Positions 17,426 through 25,863 of a stretch of 64,000 nucleotides of DNA are shown here, piece by piece. The stretch is from NCBI RefSeq assembly GCF_009937975.1, contig NZ_AP018441.1, positions 5,332,001-5,396,000 on the forward strand, in the 5' to 3' direction. Positions within the stretch are counted from its first letter, which is position 1, and the number at the start of each line of letters is the position of its first letter. Both the position numbers and the translations under genes were made by a program. The DNA is from Undibacterium sp. YM2 (GTDB taxonomy: Bacteria; Pseudomonadota; Gammaproteobacteria; Burkholderiales; Burkholderiaceae_D). The notes beneath the pieces were generated by a model. The model worked only from the letters and a program-made list of their open reading frames with translations. It was not told the DNA's origin and did not search any database.

Positions 17426-18792
17426 CAGACCACAAAGCTCCATCAGCAAGCGCTAGCGTTCCCGGCAAGCGTCCGCTGTTTTCCATGCTCACGCGACTGA
17501 GCCTGTTGATGATCGCGATTTTATTGCTGGCAGTTGCAGTCAGCATGCTCATGCTGCATTTACTGCCAGACCAGGTCTGGCTGGCTGCCGGACTCAGTTT
17601 GCTGATTATCTTGCCCTTGGGTGTGGGCATCTTGCGCAGCCAGTTGCAAGCCATGATACGTTTATTCCACACCCTGGCTGGCACAGTCATCAGTTATCAG
17701 GACAATGATTTTTCCATCGGTGTGCACTGGCCCTTGCAAGACGAGTTGGGTGAACTGGTAGATGCCCACAATGCCTTGGGCGATGTCTTGCGCAAGCAAA
17801 GATTGAATCTGGTACAGCGTGAATTGCTGCTTGATACCATGGTGCAGAACACGCCAGTGGCGATGATGCTGGTGGCTGACCATGGCCCCATTGTCTTCGC
17901 CAATATCGCGGCCAGGCAATTGCTGAACCAGGGGCGCAAACTCGAAGGTTTCAGTTTCAATGAGGTGATGACGCAAGTCTCGGCCTCGTTGCGCGAGGCC
18001 ATACTGCGCGGTGGCGATGGCTTGTTCACAGTAGCAGCCAAAGATGCAGAAGAAGAGGAAGAGGTGTATCACCTGGCACGCCGCCACTTCAGCCTGAATG
18101 GCCGCCATCATGAATTATTTTTGCTGCGCCACCTGACGGTGGAATTGCGCCGCCAGGAAGTGCAGACCTGGAAAAAAGTCATACGTGTGATCAGTCATGA
18201 ACTCAATAACTCATTGGCACCGATAGCCTCGCTGGCAAATTCTGCTGCGGTACTGGTAGGCCGTGGCCAGACCGAACGTCTGCCTGGCATCTTGCTCACG
18301 ATAGAAGAACGCACCCGCCATCTGGAAAGTTTTATCGATGGTTATGCACGCTTCGCCAAACTACCGACACCGAGGCTGGAGAGTACGCACTGGGATAGCT
18401 TTATCGCTGGCCTGAAGTCGCAAGTCATCTTCACCGTGACTGACAGCTTGCCTGAAGAACCTGTCAACCTCGACAGGGCACAAATGGAACATGCGCTGCT
18501 GAACCTGTTGAAGAATGCCCATGAGTCTGGCTCAAGGGAAGATGAAGTATTTCTAAACATACGCAACTTGCAAGGCGTCATACGCATAGAAGTCATGGAC
18601 AGGGGCAGCGGCATGACAGATACGGTGATGTCGAATGCCCTGATCCCCTTTTACTCCACCAAACGCAGTGGCACAGGCCTGGGCCTGGCACTGGTGCGTG
18701 AAATCATAGAAGCACATGGCGGCAGGATCAGCCTGCAAAACCGTGAAGGCGGCGGCCTGAACGTCAGCCTGTTCCTGCCTTTATCACCCTAA
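17422..18792 (+). CDS. Membrane sensor histidine kinase, partner of the NtrC-type regulator
   Basis: A 456-residue kinase. Two membrane helices (about 25-47 and 53-72) are separated by only a handful of residues, so there is no periplasmic sensor domain; sensing is likely within the membrane or through the transporter. A HAMP-like segment, a PAS domain (about 133-240), the phosphorylatable H-box ISHELNNSLAPI (His 259) and a HATPase domain with N-, G1- and G2-boxes (NLLKNAHE, DRGSGM, GTGLGLALV) follow. The start ATG overlaps the stop of the regulator (ATGA). It is the last gene of the exporter operon and ends convergently, 5 bp from the next two-component system. Confidence 0.88.
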   Translation: MTDHKAPSASASVPGKRPLFSMLTRLSLLMIAILLLAVAVSMLMLHLLPDQVWLAAGLSLLIILPLGVGILRSQLQAMIRLFHTLAGTVISYQDNDFSIGVHWPLQDELGELVDAHNALGDVLRKQRLNLVQRELLLDTMVQNTPVAMMLVADHGPIVFANIAARQLLNQGRKLEGFSFNEVMTQVSASLREAILRGGDGLFTVAAKDAEEEEEVYHLARRHFSLNGRHHELFLLRHLTVELRRQEVQTWKKVIRVISHELNNSLAPIASLANSAAVLVGRGQTERLPGILLTIEERTRHLESFIDGYARFAKLPTPRLESTHWDSFIAGLKSQVIFTVTDSLPEEPVNLDRAQMEHALLNLLKNAHESGSREDEVFLNIRNLQGVIRIEVMDRGSGMTDTVMSNALIPFYSTKRSGTGLGLALVREIIEAHGGRISLQNREGGGLNVSLFLPLSP

Positions 18793-18797
18793 GCAAA

Positions 18798-20033
18798 TTA
18801 AGAAAATGCCACTGGCAAAACCATCAACATGCACAGCCCGGCGGCACGGCGGTTGCTGGCCGTGATGCTGCCGCCGTGCGCCTGTATCACGCGCTGGGTA
18901 ATCGCCAGCCCCAGGCCATAGCCTTCGCTGCTTTGTTCTGCCAGCACACTACGGTAGAAAGGCTGGAAGATACTCTGCAATTCAGCTTCCGGCACGCCTT
19001 CGCCCTCATCCAGGATGGATACATGTAATTGCGTGCCCAGTACTTCTGCGTGTAGGGTCACGGCAGTATCGGGACGGGTATGCCGTATCGCATTGCGCAA
19101 GACATTTTCCATCGCGCGGTGCAGCAATTCATAGCGCCCCAGTACGCACACCTTGCTGATGGCATCGGCAGAATATTCTGTCTTGAACGCCTTGCCTGCG
19201 GTCTTCGCTTCAAAGTGGGCATTGTCAGTCAGGTCAGCGAATAATTCGTCCATGTGTATCAGGTCTTGCCCTGCATGGGCGCCTGCTTCGAGACGCGACA
19301 GTGTCAGGATTTCACCGACCAGCTTATCCATGCGCACGGCTTCCCTGTCCATGCGCACCATGTATTCTTCTGCCTTGTCCGGCTGCTGGCGCGCCAGGCC
19401 TATCGCTGCCTGTAAACGTGCCAGTGGTGAGCGCAATTCATGTGACACATCATGCAAGAGGCGGCGCTGGTTTTGCAGGGAACCTGTCAACTGCTCGGCC
19501 ATGCGGTCAAAGTCACGGCCCAGCTCTGTCAATTCGTCCTTGCGCTTACCCATGCTGTCTCCTATGCGCGTCTGTAGTTTGCCGCCTGCCAGCTCATGAA
19601 AAGCCTCGCTGAGCCGGCGTATAGGCTTGGACATATACCAGGCCATCAGGGCCGCAAACAGCAGGCTGGCAAACAGGGCAACTACCATGGGAATGAAGGC
19701 ACGCGAATCGCCGCCGTCATGCGGTGGCTTGCGCATACCCATAGGCACCGGCCCAGGCTCACCAGGCGGACCACCGGGTCTGGCTGCGTCACGGAAATCC
19801 GGACCGGGACCATGTTTGAATTCAGAACCGGGGCCGGGGCCACGCCTGTCTTCATGCCGGGGTTTGTCGGGCTGCACAGTCATTGCGGCAGCCCTGGCCA
19901 TCTCTTCATTGCTGCGCTTGATCCAGAAGGTCACACTGATACCGGCGATTGCCGTCAATTGCGCCAACCAGATGAAGAAAAAGAATTTCCAGAACAAGCG
20001 ACCGAGTTTCAGCATACTGAGTTTAGGCATCAT
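18798..20033 (-). CDS. CpxA/RstB-like sensor histidine kinase with Pro/Gly-rich periplasmic loop
   Basis: A 411-residue kinase: a membrane helix (about 14-36), a periplasmic loop of some 75 residues, a second helix (about 113-133), HAMP, an H-box DVSHELRSPLARL (His 198) and a HATPase domain (RNAIRHT, DEGEGVPE, GYGLGLAI). The loop is strikingly low in complexity: Pro, Gly, Asp, His and Arg dominate between about 56 and 110 (RRGPGPG, HGPGPDF, PGGPPGEPGP), unlike the folded sensor of CpxA. I chose the ATG at 20033; a GTG at 20048, directly abutting the regulator's stop, would add five residues. It is co-transcribed with the upstream regulator. Signal unknown; His/Asp content would allow metal binding, which is inference. 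Confidence 0.85.
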   Translation of the reverse strand: MMPKLSMLKLGRLFWKFFFFIWLAQLTAIAGISVTFWIKRSNEEMARAAAMTVQPDKPRHEDRRGPGPGSEFKHGPGPDFRDAARPGGPPGEPGPVPMGMRKPPHDGGDSRAFIPMVVALFASLLFAALMAWYMSKPIRRLSEAFHELAGGKLQTRIGDSMGKRKDELTELGRDFDRMAEQLTGSLQNQRRLLHDVSHELRSPLARLQAAIGLARQQPDKAEEYMVRMDREAVRMDKLVGEILTLSRLEAGAHAGQDLIHMDELFADLTDNAHFEAKTAGKAFKTEYSADAISKVCVLGRYELLHRAMENVLRNAIRHTRPDTAVTLHAEVLGTQLHVSILDEGEGVPEAELQSIFQPFYRSVLAEQSSEGYGLGLAITQRVIQAHGGSITASNRRAAGLCMLMVLPVAFS

Positions 20034-20048
20034 TACTCGCTTATTCAC

Positions 20049-20738
20049 TTACTCGCGCGTCAGCATATAACCCTGGCGATATACCGTCTGTATGACAGTA
20101 CGGCCATCGGCAAAGGCGCTGATCTTTTGTCGTATGCTGCTGAGGTGAACATCGATATTGCGGTCGAATCTGGCCAGTGGGCGGCCCAAGCCCTGCTCGG
20201 ACAATTCATTCTTGCTGACGGTTTGTCCGGCATTTCTTGCCAATAACTCCAGCAAGGTGAATTCAGTGCTGGTCAGGTCCAGCATTTTATTATTCCATTC
20301 TGCCCGGCGTTGCCCTGGCCATATCTGCAAGGCACCAACGACCAGGCATAATCGGTCCTGGTCGGCATTCATGCCACTCTCGGTACGGCGCAGGATGGCC
20401 CTGAGCCTGGCCAGCAATTCTCGTGGTGTACATGGCTTGGGCACATAATCATCGGCCCCCAGTTCAAGACCGATGATGCGGTCGACATCATCGCCACGCG
20501 CCGTCAGCATCAGCACCGGCATGCGGCTGTGCTCGCGTATGCGGCGCAGGGCTTCGATGCCATTCATGCGCGGCATCATGACATCCAGTACGGCAATCGC
20601 ATGCTGGCCGGACAGAGCGTCTGTCACCGCCTGCTCACCATCATGCACAGTAGTAATGGCAAAGCCCTCACGCTCAAGATATTCCTTGAGCATGCCTACC
20701 AGTTCGACATCATCGTCTGCGAGCAGTACCTTGGTCAT
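20049..20738 (-). CDS. OmpR-family response regulator (CpxR/RstA-like)
   Basis: A 229-residue regulator: receiver with acidic residues DDD (8-10), phospho-acceptor Asp 52 (AVLDVMMP), conserved Thr (LTARGD) and Lys (VPKPCTP), then a winged-helix DNA-binding domain (EFTLLELLARNAGQTVSK; RNIDVHLSSIRQKI). The start is the ATG at 20738, which gives the canonical MTKVLLADDD beginning; the open frame upstream is not protein-like. It lies 15 bp ahead of its kinase partner and is divergent from the dioxygenase-like gene at 20953, so the 214-bp gap between them should hold promoters for both and perhaps the regulator's own site. Confidence 0.9.
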   Translation of the reverse strand: MTKVLLADDDVELVGMLKEYLEREGFAITTVHDGEQAVTDALSGQHAIAVLDVMMPRMNGIEALRRIREHSRMPVLMLTARGDDVDRIIGLELGADDYVPKPCTPRELLARLRAILRRTESGMNADQDRLCLVVGALQIWPGQRRAEWNNKMLDLTSTEFTLLELLARNAGQTVSKNELSEQGLGRPLARFDRNIDVHLSSIRQKISAFADGRTVIQTVYRQGYMLTRE

Positions 20739-20952
20739 GTTGTGTATGGGTATAAATTTTATGTATGGGCTCAGGTATTGATAATAACAAAGCCATTCAT
20801 ACACGCGTGCAAATTTACCTGCTTTTACAGTCCGGCAATTTCCAGGACACAAAATCCTTACCTAACTTTACCTTTGCTTTACTGCACTTAACAAGTCATC
20901 AAGACACAATGCAGCAACACTAATGTAATACCCACAGCGAGGAAAACACATC

Positions 20953-21831
20953 ATGGAAAAGCATGGCAATCAACTGGAAACCGATCTTCATACCCTGATG
21001 CAGTCATCTGCCTCACGCAGGCAAATGCTGCGCTGGATATCGGCGGGTGGCGCTGCGACCTTGCTGGGTTGTGGCGGCGGTAGTGACGCCTCCACGGCAA
21101 CATCGACATCATCAACGACAAGCACCACAGGTACAACTACGGGCACTAGCACAAGCACGGGAACAACAGGCAGCACGACTTCCTCCTGCAGCATCATCCC
21201 GGAAGAAACTGCCGGACCTTATCCCGGTGACGGCAGTAACAGCAATGGTGTAAGTATTGCCAATGCGCTGGCGCTGTCCGGCATAGTACGCAGTGATATA
21301 CGTTCCAGTATTGCCGGTGCCAGCGGTGTGGCGGCAGGTGTGCCCTTGACCATCAAACTGCAACTCGTGAATACCAAAACCAGTTGCGCCTCTCTGGCGG
21401 GTTATGCGATCTATCTGTGGCATTGTGACAGGGATGGCAATTATTCCATGTATTCATCCGGCATCACTGCTGAGAACTATCTGCGCGGCGTGCAGGAGAC
21501 AGACAGCAGCGGCAGTGTCAGTTTCACCACAATCTTCCCTGGTTGCTATTCAGGACGTATCCCGCATGTACATTTCGAGGTTTATCCCAGCGTGAGCAAG
21601 ATCAGCAGTGCCAATAACAAGGTCAAGACTTCGCAATTCACCTTCCCTATGGCAACTTTGAATGAAGCCTACCAGGCCACGGGCTATACCACCAGCGTGC
21701 GCAACCTGTCGCAGATCACGTATGCAACAGACAATGTTTTCAGTGATGGCACCAGCCTGCAAATGGTCAGCGTAACTGGCAATGCCACACAGGGTTATGT
21801 CGTGACCCTGACCGTAGGCATTTCCGTATAA
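20953..21831 (+). CDS. Exported intradiol dioxygenase-like lipoprotein
   Basis: A 292-residue protein. The N-terminus combines a twin-arginine-like SRRQMLRW (21-28) with a lipobox LLGC (Cys 40), followed by a linker of about 33 residues made almost only of Ser, Thr and Gly. The rest matches the intradiol ring-cleavage dioxygenase fold: ETAGPYPG near the start, the Tyr/His-rich AIYLWHCDRDGNYSMYS stretch and GRIPHVHFEVY, which would supply the two Tyr and two His ligands of non-haem Fe(III). Intracellular homologues cleave catechol or protocatechuate; exported versions occur next to diverse genes and their substrates are mostly unknown. It is divergent from the OmpR-type regulator. Confidence 0.82.
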   Translation: MEKHGNQLETDLHTLMQSSASRRQMLRWISAGGAATLLGCGGGSDASTATSTSSTTSTTGTTTGTSTSTGTTGSTTSSCSIIPEETAGPYPGDGSNSNGVSIANALALSGIVRSDIRSSIAGASGVAAGVPLTIKLQLVNTKTSCASLAGYAIYLWHCDRDGNYSMYSSGITAENYLRGVQETDSSGSVSFTTIFPGCYSGRIPHVHFEVYPSVSKISSANNKVKTSQFTFPMATLNEAYQATGYTTSVRNLSQITYATDNVFSDGTSLQMVSVTGNATQGYVVTLTVGISV

Positions 21832-21839
21832 AACTTACA

Positions 21840-21877
21840 ATGCCGGGGACAGAAGCAACTTGTTTTGCTCCCGGTAT
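21840..21877 (+). terminator. Possible terminator hairpin after the dioxygenase-like gene
   Basis: An 8-bp stem ATGCCGGG / CCCGGTAT (one G-T pair) plus an inner 5-bp stem AGCAA / TTGCT begin 9 bp after the stop codon. There is no T-run after the stem, and the 3' arm overlaps the -35 element of the next promoter. Confidence 0.35.
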
Positions 21878-21888
21878 TTGCATAGAAT
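21860..21888 (+). promoter_or_regulatory. Sigma-70-type promoter of the ABC-F gene
   Basis: TTGTTT (21860-21865), a 17-bp spacer and TAGAAT (21883-21888) form a good promoter. Transcription from about 21895 would produce a leader of some 225 nt before the ATG at 22121, containing the small reading frame at 21927-22013. Confidence 0.5.
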
Positions 21889-21926
21889 CGGGTTTTATTT
21901 CTACTCTTTTCAAGAAAGGAGGAAAT

Positions 21927-22013
21927 ATGGAAGTTCTAAAGTATGCCATCAGCGGCATACGCAACTTTGGTACCTTTGCCAGCTCTTGTCCTGAATCCAT
22001 CGCGCAGCGATAA
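21927..22013 (+). CDS. Candidate leader peptide (28 aa) upstream of the ABC-F gene
   Basis: A 28-codon frame begins at an ATG preceded by an almost perfect Shine-Dalgarno (AAAGGAGG, ending 4 bases before the ATG), far stronger than that of the following gene. It ends with TAA 107 bp before the ABC-F start. The peptide (beginning MEVLKYAISGIRNFG) has no recognisable domain. Several antibiotic-responsive ABC-F genes are controlled by a translated upstream frame and attenuation; this arrangement is consistent with that, but no clear terminator/antiterminator pair is visible between 22014 and 22120. Alternatively it is a chance frame or a remnant. Confidence 0.45.
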   Translation: MEVLKYAISGIRNFGTFASSCPESIAQR

Positions 22014-22120
22014 AAGGCGAGAGCACATATATCCCATCACCCTCCGGGCCAGTTCTCGGCTCATTATCGTTAGCGCTCCTGTTGACGTGGATGTTTGCAT
22101 CCCAAAACAAAGACAAGAGC

Positions 22121-23914
22121 ATGACTACCTTATTATCTGCACAAGCATTACAACTCGACACCAGCCACGGTGTTTTATTCCAAAACCTTAACCTCACCCT
22201 GCAAGTCGGTCAACGCATAGGCTTGATAGGTCACAACGGTAGTGGCAAATCGACCTTGCTCTCCCTGCTGGCAGGACAACGTAGCACCAATAGCGGCAGC
22301 ATACAGATGGCACGCCTGTGCCGCCTGCAATATGTAGAGCAACATCTGCCACCTGCTCTGCATGCGCTGAGCCTGTACGATGCGATGCTGGATGCCATCA
22401 ATGACCAGCCAGAATTGCACTGGCGTGTCGATAGTCTCTTGCAAGAACTCGGCATCGATGCAAGCACTGCCGGGGTAGCCGTACAATCCCTGTCAGGTGG
22501 CCAACATACCCGCCTGCTATTGGGCCGTGCCTTATTACGCGACCCCAATCTCTTGCTGCTGGACGAGCCCAGCAATCATCTCGACTTGCCATCGCTGTTA
22601 TGGCTGGAAGAATTTTTGCTGAACTGGAAAGGCGCATTTGTGCTGGTGTCACATGACCAGCGCCTGCTGAACCGTGTGACACGACAAAGCTGGATCTTGC
22701 GTGACCGGCAAATCACCTGCTTTGACCAGCCCTGCTCTGACGCCCTGCAATCCCTGGCTTTGGCGGATGAAGCCGCACAGGCCAGACGTGATGCAGAGCA
22801 ATCTGAAATTGACAGGCTGGCAGCCAGCAGCAAGCGTCTGGCCATCTGGGGCAGTGTGTATGACAATGAAAAACTGGCACGCAAAGCCAAGACCATGCAA
22901 AAACGGGCAGACCGGCTGAAGGAAGAACAAACCACAGTCACCGAAGGCCAGCCCTGGACTTTGCAATTGCATGGCAAGGCATCGCCTGCCAATCATTTAT
23001 TGCAACTTGAGAACCTGACAGTCAGGGCAGCGGCTGGTTTGCCAGCGCTGTTCAAACTGGAGCAATTCGGTGTACGGCCGGGTGACAAGATTGCCCTGCT
23101 TGGCGCGAATGGCACGGGCAAATCTTCACTGCTCAGGCAGTGCTGGCAAGCGATACAGTCAGGCCAGGAGTCAGACCAAAAACCCGACCAAAAATCAACA
23201 CAGGACAGCGAACACATCAGTTGGCATGCGGCAGCGCAGATCGGTTATTACGACCAGTCTTTGCAACAACTGAATAGCGATGCCAGTCTGCCTGATGCTC
23301 TGTATCCCTTTGTCGCTGGCTCTGATACTGCCAGGACAGAACTGGCACGCAAGCAGGCACTGATCTCAGCAGGCTTTCCTTATCACCGGCATCAGCAAAA
23401 AGTGGCATCGCTGAGTGGTGGTGAGCGGGCACGTCTGTTGTTTTTGGCACTCTCACTGGCCAGCTACCATTTGCTGTTTCTCGATGAGCCAACCAATCAT
23501 CTGGACATGCAGGGCAAGCAGGAATTGACAGAAGCACTGGCAGGATTTGCCGGTGGCTTTTTGCTGGTATCGCATGACCGGGATTTGATAGAGCAAAGCT
23601 GCCAGGAATTCTGGGTAGTACAGGATGGCCGTCTGGAAAGATGGCTGGATGCAGAAAGTGCCTATGAATGCCTGCGGCAAAAACAGCCTGCATCTGAAGT
23701 TAGGCAAACAATGCCGGCTACACCTGACACACTGCATAGTAAAGTTAGCGAGACAGTGCTCAGTGATACAGAGCTGGCTTTGCAAAGATTATGTGAACTG
23801 GAAGAATTATTGCAAGCTGATCTGGCGCGCAAACCCAGGCACCAAAAGCCACAACAACAGGCAAGCTGGCATCAGGAAATGGCAGATTTAAATCAGTTTC
23901 TTGGTCTGAATTAA
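22121..23914 (+). CDS. ABC-F family ATPase (Uup/EttA type)
   Basis: A 597-residue protein with two ABC domains on one chain and no membrane segment, the hallmark of ABC-F translation factors that act in the ribosomal E site. Domain 1 has GHNGSGKS (37-44), LSGGQHTR and LLLLDEPSNHLD; domain 2 has GANGTGKS, LSGGERAR and LLFLDEPTNHLD. The inter-domain linker (about 235-285) is a charged helical pair. Domain 2 carries an insertion rich in Gln, Asp, Lys and Ser (SGQESDQKPDQKS). The C-terminal tail is Gln/Lys-rich and could be a short coiled coil. The ATG at 22121 gives MTTLLSAQ with AAGAG upstream; an ATG at 22082 would add 13 residues. Housekeeping versus antibiotic-protection role cannot be settled by sequence alone. 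Confidence 0.87.
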   Translation: MTTLLSAQALQLDTSHGVLFQNLNLTLQVGQRIGLIGHNGSGKSTLLSLLAGQRSTNSGSIQMARLCRLQYVEQHLPPALHALSLYDAMLDAINDQPELHWRVDSLLQELGIDASTAGVAVQSLSGGQHTRLLLGRALLRDPNLLLLDEPSNHLDLPSLLWLEEFLLNWKGAFVLVSHDQRLLNRVTRQSWILRDRQITCFDQPCSDALQSLALADEAAQARRDAEQSEIDRLAASSKRLAIWGSVYDNEKLARKAKTMQKRADRLKEEQTTVTEGQPWTLQLHGKASPANHLLQLENLTVRAAAGLPALFKLEQFGVRPGDKIALLGANGTGKSSLLRQCWQAIQSGQESDQKPDQKSTQDSEHISWHAAAQIGYYDQSLQQLNSDASLPDALYPFVAGSDTARTELARKQALISAGFPYHRHQQKVASLSGGERARLLFLALSLASYHLLFLDEPTNHLDMQGKQELTEALAGFAGGFLLVSHDRDLIEQSCQEFWVVQDGRLERWLDAESAYECLRQKQPASEVRQTMPATPDTLHSKVSETVLSDTELALQRLCELEELLQADLARKPRHQKPQQQASWHQEMADLNQFLGLN

Positions 23915-23944
23915 TTCGCCTGACCAGCAGAAAGTCGTTCCCGT

Positions 23945-23988
23945 GGAGCACAACATCAGGCAAGCAAGATGTCGTGCTCCGTTTTTTT
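23945..23988 (+). terminator. Strong rho-independent terminator after the ABC-F gene
   Basis: The 13-nt arms GGAGCACAACATC / GATGTCGTGCTCC (one mismatch) enclose a 10-nt loop and are followed by G and seven T. It starts 30 bp after the stop and abuts the stop of the convergent small gene. Confidence 0.9.
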
Positions 23989-24259
23989 AACTGCCGGGCA
24001 AACCCTGGTCACACCACATGCATGCCTCACGCTGACTATCGGTACGCATGCTGCATGCCGGGCATGCCACCAGGTTTTCTTTTTGTGTTGAAGCGTTTGA
24101 AAATACCCTGAAAAATATCCATACAGCCAGGGCAGCAAATCCCACAAAGAAAACCAGATATACCGCAGCAGAAGCAGATATCCAGTCCTGCTGTACCGCC
24201 AGCGCGATCAACAGCAACAACACTGCACTGAAAACTGATATTCTGAACAAGAATTTCAT
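23987..24259 (-). CDS. Small membrane protein with C-terminal zinc ribbon, 90 aa
   Basis: Two hydrophobic helices (about 5-23 and 31-52) are followed by a soluble tail with CPAC and CMWC about 13 residues apart, a four-Cys zinc-ribbon pattern. The protein therefore looks like an inner-membrane anchor with a cytoplasmic metal-bound knuckle. I do not recognise a named family. The start ATG at 24259 gives MKFLFRISVF, typical of a first membrane segment. It overlaps the T-run of the convergent ABC-F terminator at its 3' end and lies 49 bp downstream of the NarX-like kinase in the same orientation, so it may be the last gene of that unit. Confidence 0.65.
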   Translation of the reverse strand: MKFLFRISVFSAVLLLLIALAVQQDWISASAAVYLVFFVGFAALAVWIFFRVFSNASTQKENLVACPACSMRTDSQREACMWCDQGLPGS

Positions 24260-24308
24260 CTTGCGTATCCCTTATATATTTCCTTATCCCTCATCCCTTA
24301 GTCCAGGT

Positions 24309-25805
24309 TCATGCGAGCGGAAAGCGTATGAGCAATTGCGTCCCGGCTACGGGCGAGGACTGCAATTCAATCTCACCATTAAAAGCCACCACGCGCTCGC
24401 GCATACCGGTGATGCCTATGCCAGCAGAGCTGTGGTGTATATCAAAACCCACACCATTGTCGCTAACCTCTATCTGCAAACTCTTTTGCTCTTCCAGCAT
24501 GGTCAGGGCCACTTCCACTTGTGTCGCCCCGGCGTGCTTCATGACGTTGGACAAGGCTTCTTGGATGATGCGATAAACTGAAATTGCCAGCCCGCTATCG
24601 AGCCCTGAAAAATCTCCGTCGCTATCAAAATGAAACTGGCAGCCTGGCACATTGCTGTTGTAATGCCTGAGCATGTCTTCGACCGCACCTTGCAAGCCCA
24701 GCATATCCAATACTTCAGGCCGCAGGCGGCGCACCAGGTTGCGGCCATTGGCATATAAATCCAGCGTCAGTTTGGTGATGGCTCTGGCGCGCTCCTGGAT
24801 TTCTTCACTGGCACCATCAGCGGCCATCTGCGCAGCAAGGTGCTGTATGCGTTGAGCTTCCAGCCTTGCGGCAATCAATGAGGCATTCAGTTCATCGTGT
24901 ATTTCTATAGCGATGCTCTTGCGTTCATCTTCTACTATGCTGTGCACCTTTTGTATGAGCTTGCGTTTCTCTGCATTGGCCTTTAACGCTTCATTGCGCG
25001 ACTCCATCAAATCACGCGTTCTTTCCTGCACCTTGTTTTCCAGATCCTGTTTGGCCTGTTGCAGGCTGATGGACATGGCATTGATAGAAATCTGCAAGTC
25101 CCCTATTTCGCCACCCGTAGTCACTTCCAGCGTATTCGAATAATCACCTTCACGTATCTCACGCAAGGTTTCTATGGATTTTTGCAAGGGCCGCGTCAGG
25201 CTCAATGCCAGATAGACTGCCAGCACCGCGCTGACAAACAAAGCCAGCCCACTCATCGCCAGTTCAAACATGAAGCGCTGGCTATGTTTGGCCAACATGC
25301 GCGTCGCTGACATCGTGACCCTGACATAACCCAACATATCTGCATCTTTACTATCCTTGCTGGCCGTGGTCAGGGGCAAGACACCTGATGTCGCAGTCCT
25401 GGATTCTTTGAGCAAATTCACCCACACCAGTTGACGTCTGACTGGTACTTCGACCGAATGTTCCGCTTGCTGGATTTTTTCTGTAGAGATGACGTGCAGG
25501 ATGTCTTTCTTGTCCGTATCGAGCACATCTATCCTGGCAATGCTGCGGTCTGACAGCATGACATCGCTCATGGTGCTTTTCAGGCCGGGCAGGTTTTTGG
25601 TCAGCAGGTTGTATTCCACACTCTCGGCCAGTGCTGTGGAGATCACATAGGCACGCTCCAGCAATTCTGCCTTGCCCTCCTGCAGGCGCGACTGATAGGA
25701 ATACCAGACTACCGAGCAAAACATGTAGATCACTGGCACAAAGATGATGAGGAACAGGCGCGAGCGCAAATCCCAGTTGCGCCAGAGCAGCGCGGCAAAA
25801 TTCAT
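24309..25805 (-). CDS. NarX/LiaS-type sensor histidine kinase
   Basis: A 498-residue kinase: membrane helix (about 17-37), an extracytoplasmic domain of about 145 residues, a second helix (about 182-204), HAMP, a coiled coil (about 245-285) and a HisKA_3 dimerisation domain with the phospho-acceptor His 303 (IEIHDELNASL), then a HATPase domain (QEALSNVMKHA, SDNGVGFD, GIGITGMRER). The HisKA_3 class pairs with NarL/LuxR-type regulators, and such a gene lies directly upstream. I chose the ATG at 25805; a TTG at 25874 overlapping the regulator's end would add 23 residues of poor quality. The sensed signal is unknown. Confidence 0.85.
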   Translation of the reverse strand: MNFAALLWRNWDLRSRLFLIIFVPVIYMFCSVVWYSYQSRLQEGKAELLERAYVISTALAESVEYNLLTKNLPGLKSTMSDVMLSDRSIARIDVLDTDKKDILHVISTEKIQQAEHSVEVPVRRQLVWVNLLKESRTATSGVLPLTTASKDSKDADMLGYVRVTMSATRMLAKHSQRFMFELAMSGLALFVSAVLAVYLALSLTRPLQKSIETLREIREGDYSNTLEVTTGGEIGDLQISINAMSISLQQAKQDLENKVQERTRDLMESRNEALKANAEKRKLIQKVHSIVEDERKSIAIEIHDELNASLIAARLEAQRIQHLAAQMAADGASEEIQERARAITKLTLDLYANGRNLVRRLRPEVLDMLGLQGAVEDMLRHYNSNVPGCQFHFDSDGDFSGLDSGLAISVYRIIQEALSNVMKHAGATQVEVALTMLEEQKSLQIEVSDNGVGFDIHHSSAGIGITGMRERVVAFNGEIELQSSPVAGTQLLIRFPLA

Positions 25806-25863
25806 TGCGGCACTGCCTTGATCAAGACGGATACCAATGCGTACATCTTTGTCTGCAACAGCA

